From the NCBI GenBank assembly GCA_964489705.1, contig CAZAZQ010000001.1, positions 62,001 through 126,000 on the forward strand: DNA of 64,000 nt. The letters are read 5' to 3'. Each line of letters begins with the position of its first letter. The stretch's first letter is position 1. Below the pieces are notes generated by a model that worked only from the letters and a program-made list of their open reading frames with translations, was not told where the DNA came from and made no database searches. Of this stretch, positions 1 to 9,186 are shown piece after piece. The position numbers were made by a program, and so were the translations under genes. This DNA is from CAZAZQ01 sp964489705 (GTDB taxonomy: Bacteria > Zixibacteria > MSB-5A5 > GN15 > FEB-12).

Positions 1-51
1 GACCTCACCCCATTGACTCATGCCGACACCAACAACACATACATCTCTCAT
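1..51 (-). CDS. Thiolase-family protein, N-terminal fragment (runs off window)
   Basis: Seventeen codons are visible, starting at an ATG at 51 and running off the left edge. The peptide begins MRDVCVVGVGMSQWGE, which is typical of the first beta strand of thiolases of the acetyl-CoA acetyltransferase/SCP2 type found beside archaeal-type HMG-CoA synthases. An AGGAGG ribosome site overlaps the stop region of the upstream HMG-CoA synthase, so the two genes should be translated from one message. In archaea a thiolase, HMG-CoA synthase and a DUF35 zinc/OB-fold protein form a complex. The third partner would lie beyond the window if it is present. Nothing downstream of codon 17 can be judged. Confidence 0.7.
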   Translation of the reverse strand, partial: MRDVCVVGVGMSQWGEV

Positions 52-64
52 TGCAATCGTCCTC

Positions 65-1114
65 CTACTTGTTCATGTGGATTTTGTGCCGGAACTTGGC
101 ATAGGTCCCGTAATCGAGATAGATGAGGTTCTCATCGAGAAGCTTCCGGGTATGGACCGCTTTGTCTCGCACTTCCTCAATCCGGTCGGTAACTTTCCAA
201 ATAAAGGCATCGGAACCGGCACCCGAACCGAAGGAACACATCAGAATCAAGTCGCCCGGCTTCGCCACGTCGAGCGTCGCAGTCAAACCGATGGGGGAAG
301 CGCCGGAGTAGGTGTTTCCCAATGTCGGCGAGAGCCACCCGGGGTTGATTTGTTCTTGAGTAAAGCCCAGTTGGAAAGCGACCCGCTGAGGGAATTTCCC
401 GTTCGGCTGGTGAAAGACGGCATAGGTGAAATCTTTCGGCGTCAAACCGGATTTTTTCAAGATGGCGTTGGTCGCTCCCTTGGTATGAGCGAAATAAGCT
501 TCCTCGCCGGTGAAGCGACCCGTGTGTTGCGGGTAAAATTCATGCTCCCGGCGCCAGAAGTCGGGGGTATCGGTCATGTACGAATGCGTATACAAACACT
601 CGGCGATGAGCTGTTCCGTTCCCATGATGAACGCAGCCGCACCGGCGGCGGCGGAAAACTCCAGCGCATCCGACGGCGCCCCCTGAGAGGTATCGGCGGC
701 TATGGCGAGAGCATATTTCATCTCCCCCGCTTTCACATGGCTCATCGCCACGTACATTCCTTCCGAACCGGCTTTGCAAGCGAATTCCAAATCGGCACAG
801 TGGATATCCGGAGTCGCCCCGATAGCTTCGGCAACGGTCGTGCCCGACGGCTTCACCGCGTACGGATGCGACTCGGAACCGATGTAGATGGCGCCGATTT
901 CTTTCGGGTCGACATGCTCGGCTCGTTTGAAAGCGTTTTTGGTCGCCTCAACCGATAAGGTAATGGTATCCATATCGGGGGGAGGAACCGACTTTTCGCG
1001 CAGCATTAATCCTTTTTTGTAGCTGGGCGCATCCGCTCCCCACACCTTGGCGATTTCTTCGACCTTGATGCGGTGGCGAGGGAGGTGCGCTCCGTAACCA
1101 ACAATTCCTACCAT
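65..1114 (-). CDS. Hydroxymethylglutaryl-CoA synthase, archaeal type
   Basis: Condenses acetyl-CoA with acetoacetyl-CoA to HMG-CoA, the entry to the mevalonate route. The 349-residue protein has the thiolase-like fold signature. The catalytic cysteine lies in EFACKAG, the active-site histidine in AVFHQPNGK, and there are glycine-rich segments such as NTYSGASPIG and SFGSGAGSDAF. The ATG at 1114 was chosen because it follows AAGAGG and gives the family N-terminus MVGIVGYGAHLPRHRI. A longer in-frame reading to 1243 adds residues unlike the family. The thiolase starts 13 bases after its stop, so the pair probably channels acetoacetyl-CoA. A bacterial mevalonate route is plausible but no other pathway gene is in view. 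Confidence 0.88.
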   Translation of the reverse strand: MVGIVGYGAHLPRHRIKVEEIAKVWGADAPSYKKGLMLREKSVPPPDMDTITLSVEATKNAFKRAEHVDPKEIGAIYIGSESHPYAVKPSGTTVAEAIGATPDIHCADLEFACKAGSEGMYVAMSHVKAGEMKYALAIAADTSQGAPSDALEFSAAAGAAAFIMGTEQLIAECLYTHSYMTDTPDFWRREHEFYPQHTGRFTGEEAYFAHTKGATNAILKKSGLTPKDFTYAVFHQPNGKFPQRVAFQLGFTQEQINPGWLSPTLGNTYSGASPIGLTATLDVAKPGDLILMCSFGSGAGSDAFIWKVTDRIEEVRDKAVHTRKLLDENLIYLDYGTYAKFRHKIHMNK

Positions 1115-1174
1115 AGTAAACCTCTTGTATTTCAGTTCATTCGGCACGTTATCTTCAATTCGTATTAATTGGAT

Positions 1175-1203
1175 ATAATACAGCCATCGCCGGACAAACA
1201 CAA
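1175..1203 (-). promoter_or_regulatory. Predicted sigma-70 promoter of the HMG-CoA synthase gene
   Basis: On the minus strand TTGTGT (1198-1203) and TATTAT (1175-1180) are separated by 17 bases, about 60 bases before the ATG at 1114. The match is moderate and unproven. Confidence 0.4.
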
Positions 1204-1275
1204 GCCATATCGTCGTCAGTCGAAAAATTATCCCCCACTTCAAGCGAATCTCGAGAGTACGCTATCAAGGGACAA

Positions 1276-1321
1276 GAAAAACACAAAAAATCCGGCAGGT
1301 TCTTCGCAAGAACCTGCCGGA
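1276..1321 (-). terminator. Rho-independent terminator ending the cytochrome block
   Basis: A perfect 14-bp stem (TCCGGCAGGTTCTT and its complement, 1291-1321) closes a 3-base loop. On the minus strand it is followed by TTTTTTGTGTTTTTC. It lies 30 bases past the stop of the CbcL-like gene and insulates it from the HMG-CoA synthase gene. Confidence 0.85.
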
Positions 1322-1350
1322 GACTTGTTTCACAAAAGCTGGATTTTTCG

Positions 1351-3900
1351 TCAGGGAGTCGGGGGAACGTAGGGAGGGGTTTCATCCTCCTTAATCACTC
1401 CCTTCTCGACCAACGAGCGGTACCAGTTGGGATGGTGGTGCTCCGCCCACTCTTTGGTCACGTAGCCGTCTACCAACACCCGCCAGGTTCCCGGGTTAGC
1501 GATGGTTCCCAAGTAGGCATGAGAGAGCACTCCGGCAATAAGGATAAAGCCGACCAAGTTGTGAATCGTCGATGTGACGCAAATCCAGGAAAGCGGGAAG
1601 GACGACTTGAAAATCAACATCACGCCCGTTATCCCAATGATAATGCCGAAAAACGACGTATACCAGTAGAACAACTTCTGCCCGGCGTTGAAGCGACCGG
1701 CAGGGACTTCTCCTTTATAGCCAAGGTATCCGCCCAACCGTCGAACCCAATCAATGTCGTAGGAAGCAAACAAGGCATCCTTGAACCACAAGCCAATCCC
1801 CAAAATCGTCGTGATAATAAAGACAATCCCAGCAACAATATGGAACGTCAGCATTTGTTCCGCCGAGCGGAAAAGCAGGTCTTGCCAATTCGCCCAGTTA
1901 AACGCCATAATCAGCCCTGATACCGATAGAATAATAAATGCCAGTAGCCGGAAAAGGTGTACCGACCGCTCGGTTGCGGAAAACCGCTTGACTTCGCCGG
2001 AATACGGGACAAACGGAATCCGCTTGGGCCCGTAGCCATGGTAGTGTACCGTAATCAAGAAAATAACAAGGATGATAGAAACACTGACCAGCGGACTGAG
2101 AATCTCTTGGTGAAACGAATTAATGGCAAAAGCAATGGGATTGCATCCTAACGCCCGCCCGATATGTCTCGTAACTGGCTTGCCGTCTTCTCCGTACAGA
2201 TCGTAGACCCTGTCCCCTTTGAAGAAATGGGCATCCTTGGCGTGGCAATCCTGACAGCCGTTTGCCCCTAACGCCTCACGGGCGGGAGCGACATTGTGAC
2301 TAATAGAGTAGTTTACACACTCCGGTGTCCCATAGTCAAGCTCAGCTAAGTTTCCTTGCTCATCAAGGTGGTATACCTTCCCTCCCTTTACCAGAACCGG
2401 ATGAATTTGAGTAAAACGCTTGTTATCCTTCAAAGATTCCGCATACGCGTGCAACCCCGCGATAATTTCTTCTTTGCGGTTGACTTCAGGGATACCGTCA
2501 TCATTATCATCGGTGACTTTGTCAGAGAATAACTCCCACCCTTTTCCCTGTTCCTTCAACCACAGAGGGTAGACAATGCTGTCGACCAGATTTCCCCACC
2601 AAATCACCACCATGCTGTTAAACGGATATATCTTATTTCCCACCCAACGCTCATATGCCGGTTTCCACTCGGCCTTTTCGCCAAAAGACGTGGCTTCGGG
2701 AGGATTAAAGTAAAATACTTGCTCGCCGGTTGTGGATTCAATCCCTTGGATAGTAGAGCGATGGAGCTTGGGAATGTGACATGACTCACAAGCAATGACT
2801 TTCAAATGAGAGGGTCTTATCTTGGAGTGACGAGGCACAGTCGCTCCCAAATATCCTTCCATATGACATTCTTCACACGTCTTTATCGTACCGTCAAGGC
2901 TGTCAGCAACCCGAGAAGAACTGGCGTTTCCTTTTGCAAACTGGTGGTCAGGTCCACTGGGGTGACAGGCGGCACAACTGATGTCTTGCCCGTTATGGAC
3001 ATCGGGATTAAAAATATCATTCCACGAAAAACCGCGCTTCCGAGAATCGGTTTGCCCGTGGCAGAAAATGCAGTTATCGTCCGGTGGCGGCCAAGACATC
3101 TTTAAGGAAAGAGAACCGTCTTCGTTGAAAAACCGCCTGTTGTAAGTAACCGAAGGCTCATCGCCGTTTGCCACCGAGCCTTCGATAAGTCCCAACCGTG
3201 AACCGGCAACTACCGCCCACTGGTAATTCCCCATTGTCAGTTGCTCAACCCGGGCATCATAATCGTACCCCTCCATATGGCAGATAAAACAATCCGCCTC
3301 AACCACTCCGCTCTTATCCCAGTTGCTCTGATAGTAGTCGCCGTCCAGGGTGTTACGGAGCTCGGGGTTCTCGCTTAGATATTCATCATACCGATTCCCC
3401 TCTCTGTCATATTCCAAACCACCCCCACCGGGATGACATGCGCCACAGGGAGGAAGAGAGCTCTGCTGCGAAAAGCCGACAAAGTCATATACCGACAGAT
3501 CAATCTCTTCCTCAAAGTCATTATGTTTTTTGGCTAATTGCCGGTCATACATCGGGCACCACTTCCCCATCATGCCGTCGGATATTTGCCACGGTTTCCC
3601 CTCAGGAACGCCGAAAGTGTCGCTGACCACATCCCAGCCCATTTGGAAGTGGAAGCCGGAGGTAATCTCCTCGTAGTCATGACACATGCCGCAGGTCTGT
3701 TCAGTACTGAACGGCTGGTGGGCATTATCGCCGGTCATGGGGTTGATTTCGTCCCCGTTTTTATCCAAGAGGAAAATAGCCGGGTGCTGGCTCATTCCCG
3801 ACGCGGCAAACGAAAACACTAACGCCAGGACCATAACGCCAAGCAAGGGGATTTTCCTCCCGAAGAAAAAGCGTAAAGCGTGAAGAGAACTAATCACCAT
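1351..3900 (-). CDS. CbcL-like octahaem cytochrome c fused to a cytochrome b membrane domain
   Basis: Predicted inner-membrane quinol:cytochrome c oxidoreductase of 849 residues. A signal-anchor (about residues 14-34) precedes a periplasmic region with eight CxxCH motifs: CGMCH, CGACH, CFICH, CIFCH, CAACH, CEECH, CESCH and CQDCH. The C-terminal third (about residues 600-830) has several hydrophobic helices and histidines of the FdnI/HydC di-haem cytochrome b type. The same order of parts is known from CbcL of Geobacter, which passes electrons from menaquinol to periplasmic cytochromes at low potential. AAGGAG sits 5 bases before the ATG. It lies 21 bases after the 21-haem gene and ends at a strong terminator, so it is the last gene of the block. 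Direction of electron flow cannot be read from sequence. Confidence 0.82.
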   Translation of the reverse strand: MVISSLHALRFFFGRKIPLLGVMVLALVFSFAASGMSQHPAIFLLDKNGDEINPMTGDNAHQPFSTEQTCGMCHDYEEITSGFHFQMGWDVVSDTFGVPEGKPWQISDGMMGKWCPMYDRQLAKKHNDFEEEIDLSVYDFVGFSQQSSLPPCGACHPGGGGLEYDREGNRYDEYLSENPELRNTLDGDYYQSNWDKSGVVEADCFICHMEGYDYDARVEQLTMGNYQWAVVAGSRLGLIEGSVANGDEPSVTYNRRFFNEDGSLSLKMSWPPPDDNCIFCHGQTDSRKRGFSWNDIFNPDVHNGQDISCAACHPSGPDHQFAKGNASSSRVADSLDGTIKTCEECHMEGYLGATVPRHSKIRPSHLKVIACESCHIPKLHRSTIQGIESTTGEQVFYFNPPEATSFGEKAEWKPAYERWVGNKIYPFNSMVVIWWGNLVDSIVYPLWLKEQGKGWELFSDKVTDDNDDGIPEVNRKEEIIAGLHAYAESLKDNKRFTQIHPVLVKGGKVYHLDEQGNLAELDYGTPECVNYSISHNVAPAREALGANGCQDCHAKDAHFFKGDRVYDLYGEDGKPVTRHIGRALGCNPIAFAINSFHQEILSPLVSVSIILVIFLITVHYHGYGPKRIPFVPYSGEVKRFSATERSVHLFRLLAFIILSVSGLIMAFNWANWQDLLFRSAEQMLTFHIVAGIVFIITTILGIGLWFKDALFASYDIDWVRRLGGYLGYKGEVPAGRFNAGQKLFYWYTSFFGIIIGITGVMLIFKSSFPLSWICVTSTIHNLVGFILIAGVLSHAYLGTIANPGTWRVLVDGYVTKEWAEHHHPNWYRSLVEKGVIKEDETPPYVPPTP

Positions 3901-3921
3901 ACAACTCCTTACATCAATACG

Positions 3922-6882
3922 TCATCGATAACCGAAAATCTCCGCATATATAATTAAAATAATGAGTGCCAAGCCTATCAGTAAAGCAATTGTCCCAAAA
4001 ACCCGAATGCCGTTGACTACAATCGGCGGTAACGGTTCGACCAAGTGTTTCTTGATTTCCCGCGATTTTACAAGCTGGGAGTATTCCCGGGGTCGGTCAT
4101 GCTCCAACTCTTTAAGAGGAACGCGGCCGGTAAAGATAACCGTATCCATAGGGAATTTTTCCGGGCGGAAATGAGTATTGAAAAAGTGAACGGTAAAGAT
4201 AAAACCGGTCGCCAATAGCGCTTCATCCGAGTGGATGATACTTGCAACGTTGATAATCCACCCCGGCAAAAAGCGGGTAAAGAACTCAGGGAACCACAAC
4301 ATCAAGCCGGTCGCTCCGATAACGGCAACTCCCCAGAACACGGCGAAGTAGTCGAATTTCTCCCAGTATGTCCATCTGCCGTACGCCGGACGGGGACCTA
4401 AGCCCAAGAACCACTTAATCGTTGCTTTCAGGTCTTGCCAGTCGTTTTTGTTTGGGAGCATTGAGTTCTCGCTGAAGAGTATTTGTCTCCAGCTCTTTTT
4501 GCTCCGTCGCTTGTTATAAATCAACTCGCCTATGTGAGCAAAGAAATATCCGAAAGTCAAAATCGCACAAATACGATGAATGTATGCTGCTGACTCAAAG
4601 CCGCCCAACATACCAGACAACCATTTCGCCCAGCCCAAGTAAGAGAACTTCAGCGTCATGCCGGTCATCGCCAAGCCGAGAAAACTTACTACCATCGTGA
4701 CATGTAACACCGAATGGAACGGCTTGAACCGACGGTACTCCAAGCGTTCCATGCCGACCTGACGAAGTTCTTTATGCTTTTTCATCATCTGCCACGAACG
4801 AGGCAACCAGAGTAAGGTATGTGTCCCGGCTAATACAAACGTCACCACCAGCAGAATGGTCATAAACCAAAAGGTGTAGTAAAGAATCGGATACTTGGTA
4901 CGATCGTGGTGGGTGGCATGAGTCAAATAGCCGGCAAACTGACGATGCGAACCGGGGTGACATTGCCCACAGGTCTCAACGATATTTTGATGGGAGAGAC
5001 GAGAGTTCGGATCATCCGGCGGGAGGATATCATGAGCGCCATGACAATTGTAGCACTTTGCCGCTTTGGCGTAGCCGAGTTTGGAGCTCTTGCCGTGAAC
5101 CGTCTCGAAATACGACTCGGTCACATCTTCGTGGCAGCCGCCGCATTTCTCGAGAATCTCCTGACGGAAACGGTCGGTATCGACCCGCTCGATAGTATGG
5201 GACTGGTGACAATTGGCACAGGTGGGCAGCGGCTTGTCCGTCTTTGCAACGGTGGGAGAGTGAATGCTTTTGGCAAATTTTTCGTAAATCCCTTTGTGAC
5301 ACTGGGCACATGTTTTCGAAATATTGTGGGGGGCAACACTCGACGCTGAATCGCTCTTCGGCAGTTCATGGTGAGCGGTGTGACAATCGGTACACATAGC
5401 GGTCACCACCAAGCCGCTTTCCAGAAGCCCTTTCCCGTGGATACTGGAAGTATAATAATCCGTAACGCACACTTCCCCTTTCCTCGCCCGGCGTTTTCCC
5501 ACGGTCCCCGATGCAGTGTGACACTGACTGCACAGCGCCGGGACGTTGGTCGGGAACGTAGGGGATGATTGGTCTTTGTGTCCCTTCATGCCGTGTTTGC
5601 CGTGACAATCAATACAATCGGGGGCTTCGGGATCGCCGCGGTCGACCAGTTTGCCGTGGGTGCTGGTCATGAAAGTTGCCACCACCTCACTATGGCAAAT
5701 GGAACAGTCTACTTTCGGGATAACCGTTGTACAGGGACGCTTCAGCCCCGGCGTGGCACCGGTATGACATTGGGCACAGGTAACGCTTCGATGGATAGAA
5801 TTATGAAACTCCACCGTATCGACGGAGAGCGAAACGGTATCGCCGTCAACCACTTTGAAGATATCCGGCTTGGCGTGACACTTCAGACACTCTTGATTCG
5901 AGATGCCTTCCTTGTAGTATACCCGGCGGATTTGATGCGGAGAGTGACAATCGACACAAACCGGAACTTTGTGCGGTTCTTTTTCCCACAACTCTCCCCG
6001 AATGACTTTTTTATGAACTTTTTCAATCTGCCCGTGACACTTTTGACAGGTGCGCGCGACATTGTCTCGATGAATACTTGACTGAGGGTCATTGTGGTTG
6101 CGGACATCATGAGCGGTATGACAATCGCTGCAAACCGCACTGACCATCAAACCTTTCTTAAACAGCCCTTCTCCATGGATCGACTGAGAGTAGTGAGAGA
6201 GGATTGAATCTTCCGGGATGTCGTACTCTTCGGTAATCGGCGACCCCTCTTTATGGCAGCGTCCGCACATAAAGGGAATATTGAACTTTGCCACCCGCGC
6301 TTCAGGGGAGTGAGCACTGACAATATCGTGTGAGCCATGGCAATCCCAGCAACGCGGCGCCAATTTCGCGCCGGCGTGGACGGCTTTGCCGTGTAACGAC
6401 TGGTCGTATTCCTTCGCGATTTTTTGGTGACAGCGAGAGCAATTGACCCCTCTCTCCCCGACATCTGAGCGGGAAGGCGACATAACGGTATGGTGCCCAT
6501 GACAATCCCAACACTGGGCGGCAGGTTGAGTGCTTGGCGGTACAATTTCTCCGTGAATACTGTGGGCATACTCCTCGGTGACGTCATCGTGACAAGTGCT
6601 GCAATCAACCGGTTCCACGTCCTCGTCGTGAGGATAATCTTCCGTCCCCGCCAAATCGGCATGGCATTCCACGCAGTCCATTCCGGCATGGACGGAAGAA
6701 TCAAACGCCGCCGCCGAAACGTAAACAGAGAATTCCTCACCCAGACTATTGACGCCGGTTAGTTCTTCATCTTCATGGCAGGAGAGACAGGTTTCGTTAT
6801 CATCCTGAGCCGTCGCGGAACCTAAGGAAAAAACCAAGAAAAAGAAAACAGATGCGCTAAGGCATCTGAATCTTTTTACCAT
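3922..6882 (-). CDS. Giant multihaem cytochrome c (21 CxxCH) fused to a cytochrome b domain
   Basis: About 986 residues with a cleavable signal peptide (MVKRFRCLSASVFF...), then 21 CxxCH haem sites by my count between about residues 30 and 660. Many sit in repeated units of the form C-x2-CH followed by SIHG or THGK, as in NrfH/tetrahaem-like repeats. The last 300 residues form a b-type cytochrome domain with 5-6 helices and histidines (for example FHSVLHV, AYIHRI, FFAHIGE, FTVHFFN). This suggests quinol oxidation coupled to a long periplasmic haem wire. The ATG at 6882 follows GAAGG. An ATG at 6897 would add five residues. It lies between the mtrAB pair and the CbcL-like gene. It is far larger than CbcL, and I know no characterised protein with this exact composition. 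Confidence 0.85.
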   Translation of the reverse strand: MVKRFRCLSASVFFFLVFSLGSATAQDDNETCLSCHEDEELTGVNSLGEEFSVYVSAAAFDSSVHAGMDCVECHADLAGTEDYPHDEDVEPVDCSTCHDDVTEEYAHSIHGEIVPPSTQPAAQCWDCHGHHTVMSPSRSDVGERGVNCSRCHQKIAKEYDQSLHGKAVHAGAKLAPRCWDCHGSHDIVSAHSPEARVAKFNIPFMCGRCHKEGSPITEEYDIPEDSILSHYSQSIHGEGLFKKGLMVSAVCSDCHTAHDVRNHNDPQSSIHRDNVARTCQKCHGQIEKVHKKVIRGELWEKEPHKVPVCVDCHSPHQIRRVYYKEGISNQECLKCHAKPDIFKVVDGDTVSLSVDTVEFHNSIHRSVTCAQCHTGATPGLKRPCTTVIPKVDCSICHSEVVATFMTSTHGKLVDRGDPEAPDCIDCHGKHGMKGHKDQSSPTFPTNVPALCSQCHTASGTVGKRRARKGEVCVTDYYTSSIHGKGLLESGLVVTAMCTDCHTAHHELPKSDSASSVAPHNISKTCAQCHKGIYEKFAKSIHSPTVAKTDKPLPTCANCHQSHTIERVDTDRFRQEILEKCGGCHEDVTESYFETVHGKSSKLGYAKAAKCYNCHGAHDILPPDDPNSRLSHQNIVETCGQCHPGSHRQFAGYLTHATHHDRTKYPILYYTFWFMTILLVVTFVLAGTHTLLWLPRSWQMMKKHKELRQVGMERLEYRRFKPFHSVLHVTMVVSFLGLAMTGMTLKFSYLGWAKWLSGMLGGFESAAYIHRICAILTFGYFFAHIGELIYNKRRSKKSWRQILFSENSMLPNKNDWQDLKATIKWFLGLGPRPAYGRWTYWEKFDYFAVFWGVAVIGATGLMLWFPEFFTRFLPGWIINVASIIHSDEALLATGFIFTVHFFNTHFRPEKFPMDTVIFTGRVPLKELEHDRPREYSQLVKSREIKKHLVEPLPPIVVNGIRVFGTIALLIGLALIILIIYAEIFGYR

Positions 6883-6942
6883 CCCAAGCCTTCGCATCTT
6901 CTCATCTGTCCCTATCGACCCAAATTCTCACGTTAATTTAGA

Positions 6943-6970
6943 GTCGTGCCGCTTTTCGGGGCGGCACGAC
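6943..6970. repeat. Intercistronic hairpin between the mtrB-like gene and the 21-haem gene
   Basis: A perfect 10-bp inverted repeat GTCGTGCCGC...GCGGCACGAC has an 8-base loop. No T-run follows on the minus strand, so it looks more like an mRNA-processing or partial attenuation element than a full terminator. It would allow different amounts of the cytochromes on either side. Confidence 0.6.
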
Positions 6971-7002
6971 TTCCCAAGGGAGGAGAATACCACAAGAGGA
7001 GG

Positions 7003-7464
7003 TCAAAAGTCAAATCTTATTCCTGAACGAATCAGAAAATATTTTCCCGATTCAATACCGTAAATGTAACCGGTATCGTCGGTCAAATCCGCGTAATCGA
7101 CGTCCGCGGTTACGGTTACCCGTGGAGAGACTTTAAGTTCGGTTCCAAACGTCAGTTGCATGAGCTTGTAATCCAAATCGGAGTAGGTGTGCATTTCATT
7201 AAAAGTGAAATCCTGATGAGACAATGCTCCGTTGAGGCGAGAGGAAATGTCGGGCATGACGACCTCTTTTAACGAACCGGTCGACATATTGTAGTTTATC
7301 GTCGCGTGGAAACGAAGCTTACTCGTTGCCAGATAAGAACTTGTCAGGTAGACATTGTGAGCCTTGGACTCATAGTCCGCCATGGTGTACATGGAACCGT
7401 AGTGTTGATACAAAGTGTCCAAATCGCCATTGACACGCACGGTGTCATAAAAGATATGGCCACC
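7003..7464 (-). pseudogene. C-terminal part of the MtrB/PioB-like barrel, separated by an in-frame TGA
   Basis: This stretch continues the reading frame of the preceding mtrB-like gene directly after the TGA at 7465-7467. It has no start codon with a ribosome site of its own, and the only early in-frame start is a GTG at 7440. The 153 residues consist of alternating beta strands (ATINYNMS, LMQLTFGTELKV, VTVTADVDYADL) and end in IRFDF, the terminal-phenylalanine signature recognised by the BAM complex. It is therefore the true end of the barrel. Unless the TGA is read through or is a sequencing error, this part is not made and the barrel lacks its last several strands. Confidence 0.75.
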
Positions 7465-9177
7465 TCACCCGTCGAACAAAGCGACCGTCACCGGACCTCG
7501 GGATTTATAGTAATTATAGCTGTATCCGGTCGTTACCGCAAAGCGCTGATTGGGCGTAACCGTAAGATTAACATTCGGTTGAAGCGAGAAGTGGTTCACG
7601 TCAAGAGAGTCGAGATCGCCGTTTTTGTCGTAGGTGGTACGAAGACCGAAATTAAAGGAATATTTCATGTCCGGTTTATACATCGCTTTGATTTCAAACC
7701 GGTGCAAATCTGTGGGGAAAGTCGTTATGTCCTGATACCGGAGGTCTTCCCGCTGATAGTAGAAAGAATAACCGTTCCATTTCGGCTCGAGAACATACCG
7801 TCCCATCGCTTCAAACAAGCCTTTCCCGCTGGTGAACGGGTCTTTTGTTTTCTCAAAGCGGTATTTGAACATGCCGGAGAATTTCATCCCCTTGCGATAC
7901 CGAGCCTTCAGTTGGCCGATGAGCGTGGAAGAGGTCTTGTTGGCTCCCTGTTCGGGGTAATCGTAGCGTTTGATACTGTGGAAACCGCCCAAAAGCGAAA
8001 GAGAGAACCGCGGGTTCAACCGCATGTTCACTTCCACCGAGGCTTTGTTGTCCATTCTATCTAACGACGAGTAGCGGGTATAATCGAAATCGACCGAGTC
8101 TCCTTGCGGACGCCAGACCGGCAGGTCAATCAAGGTATCGTCGGCATTTCTTTTTACCACTGCCACCTTCGCATACAAGCGCGTCTTCGGGGAAAGCGGA
8201 ACGGTATAATTCACCGCCCCCGAAACGGCGTTGGTTGACAGCGAGGTCTTCTTGTTTTCCGCCTTGCTGTAACCGAAAGAACCGGCAAAACGCCCCTTAC
8301 CGACGTTGCCGTTTACTTTCACTTTGTGCGACATCTTCTCCGTTTCGGGATAGATGGAATAATTCACCGTGGTATCTTCGAAAATCATCCGAGAGCTGAA
8401 TTCAGGACCGGCGCCGCCATGACCGGGGTGAGCGGCAGAGTCGTAGTAAATCATCAGATCATCGGCACTAGAGGCAAACTTGTGGTAGCCGAACATATAC
8501 CCAAAATCGAAATTCCCAGCCTCAGCCTCTATCCCAGCATCAACCTGATGAGTCGCCTTGTCGATGCCAGTCGTTTGGGAGGCCAGGTGACAACTAAAGC
8601 AGTGATCGGAGGCGATTTTCTGCTCTTTCCCTTTTTCGAGAATAGAACGATGCGCCGCAATAAAGCGGACTCGGTTTTTTTCGGACAGAAGCAAACTTAC
8701 TTTGGTGAGAATCTCTTTTCTGTCTTCGTAGTAATCGGCATTCGGGTCGGTTATCTCATGAGTGAGAATCTTTCCCCCCGGTGCGGAGGTCTTCCATTCC
8801 CGGGTTTCCATATTCTCCAAGAGGTCCTGCCCCTGCTTATGAATCAGGGAACGAAGCTGCAGAGAGACATTCAACCGGTCACCCTTGGTGGCGGTAAACT
8901 TTCCATCGATGTTGTACTCGTCGTAATAATGCCCGCTGAACGTATAGTAACCGTCACCTTTCAGGGCGTTGAAATCAAACATAAATTCCGGGAGAAACTC
9001 ACTGTTGCCGATGTTGTACTCCCCGACTTTACGGGTGTAGTCTTGAAAATCGGTATAATGTGAGCCGACCCAGAACCAGTAATTATAGACAGCTTCCTCA
9101 TTCTCTTCCGCAGAAAGAGCCAGGGCAACAGAGAGGATGAGCAAGCCGGCAATGAGCAACATTTTCATCATCTTCAT
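7465..9177 (-). CDS. mtrB-like: MtrB/PioB-type outer-membrane porin with one haem motif, interrupted by TGA
   Basis: Beta-barrel sheath that holds the decahaem cytochrome in the outer membrane. It has a signal peptide (residues 1-23, MKMMKMLLIAGLLILSVALA) followed by a long series of amphipathic strands rich in Tyr, Phe and Lys, and it sits 9 bases after the decahaem gene as in mtrAB, dmsEF and pioAB loci. TAGGAGG precedes the ATG. Residues 193-197 are CFSCH, a c-type haem site. MtrB proteins often have a CxxC pair but not normally a CxxCH. The frame stops at a TGA after ...VTVALFDG at residue 570. The same frame continues for 153 codons and ends in a proper barrel terminus, so the intact protein would be about 724 residues. 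Confidence 0.8.
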   Translation of the reverse strand: MKMMKMLLIAGLLILSVALALSAEENEEAVYNYWFWVGSHYTDFQDYTRKVGEYNIGNSEFLPEFMFDFNALKGDGYYTFSGHYYDEYNIDGKFTATKGDRLNVSLQLRSLIHKQGQDLLENMETREWKTSAPGGKILTHEITDPNADYYEDRKEILTKVSLLLSEKNRVRFIAAHRSILEKGKEQKIASDHCFSCHLASQTTGIDKATHQVDAGIEAEAGNFDFGYMFGYHKFASSADDLMIYYDSAAHPGHGGAGPEFSSRMIFEDTTVNYSIYPETEKMSHKVKVNGNVGKGRFAGSFGYSKAENKKTSLSTNAVSGAVNYTVPLSPKTRLYAKVAVVKRNADDTLIDLPVWRPQGDSVDFDYTRYSSLDRMDNKASVEVNMRLNPRFSLSLLGGFHSIKRYDYPEQGANKTSSTLIGQLKARYRKGMKFSGMFKYRFEKTKDPFTSGKGLFEAMGRYVLEPKWNGYSFYYQREDLRYQDITTFPTDLHRFEIKAMYKPDMKYSFNFGLRTTYDKNGDLDSLDVNHFSLQPNVNLTVTPNQRFAVTTGYSYNYYKSRGPVTVALFDG

Positions 9178-9186
9178 TGGCGCCTC

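Noticed and set aside
7465..7467. Alternative genetic code with TGA as an amino acid
   Set aside because: TGA ends several clear genes in this window (for example the barrel itself at 7003, and the ATGA overlaps), and prfB is present, so TGA is a stop.
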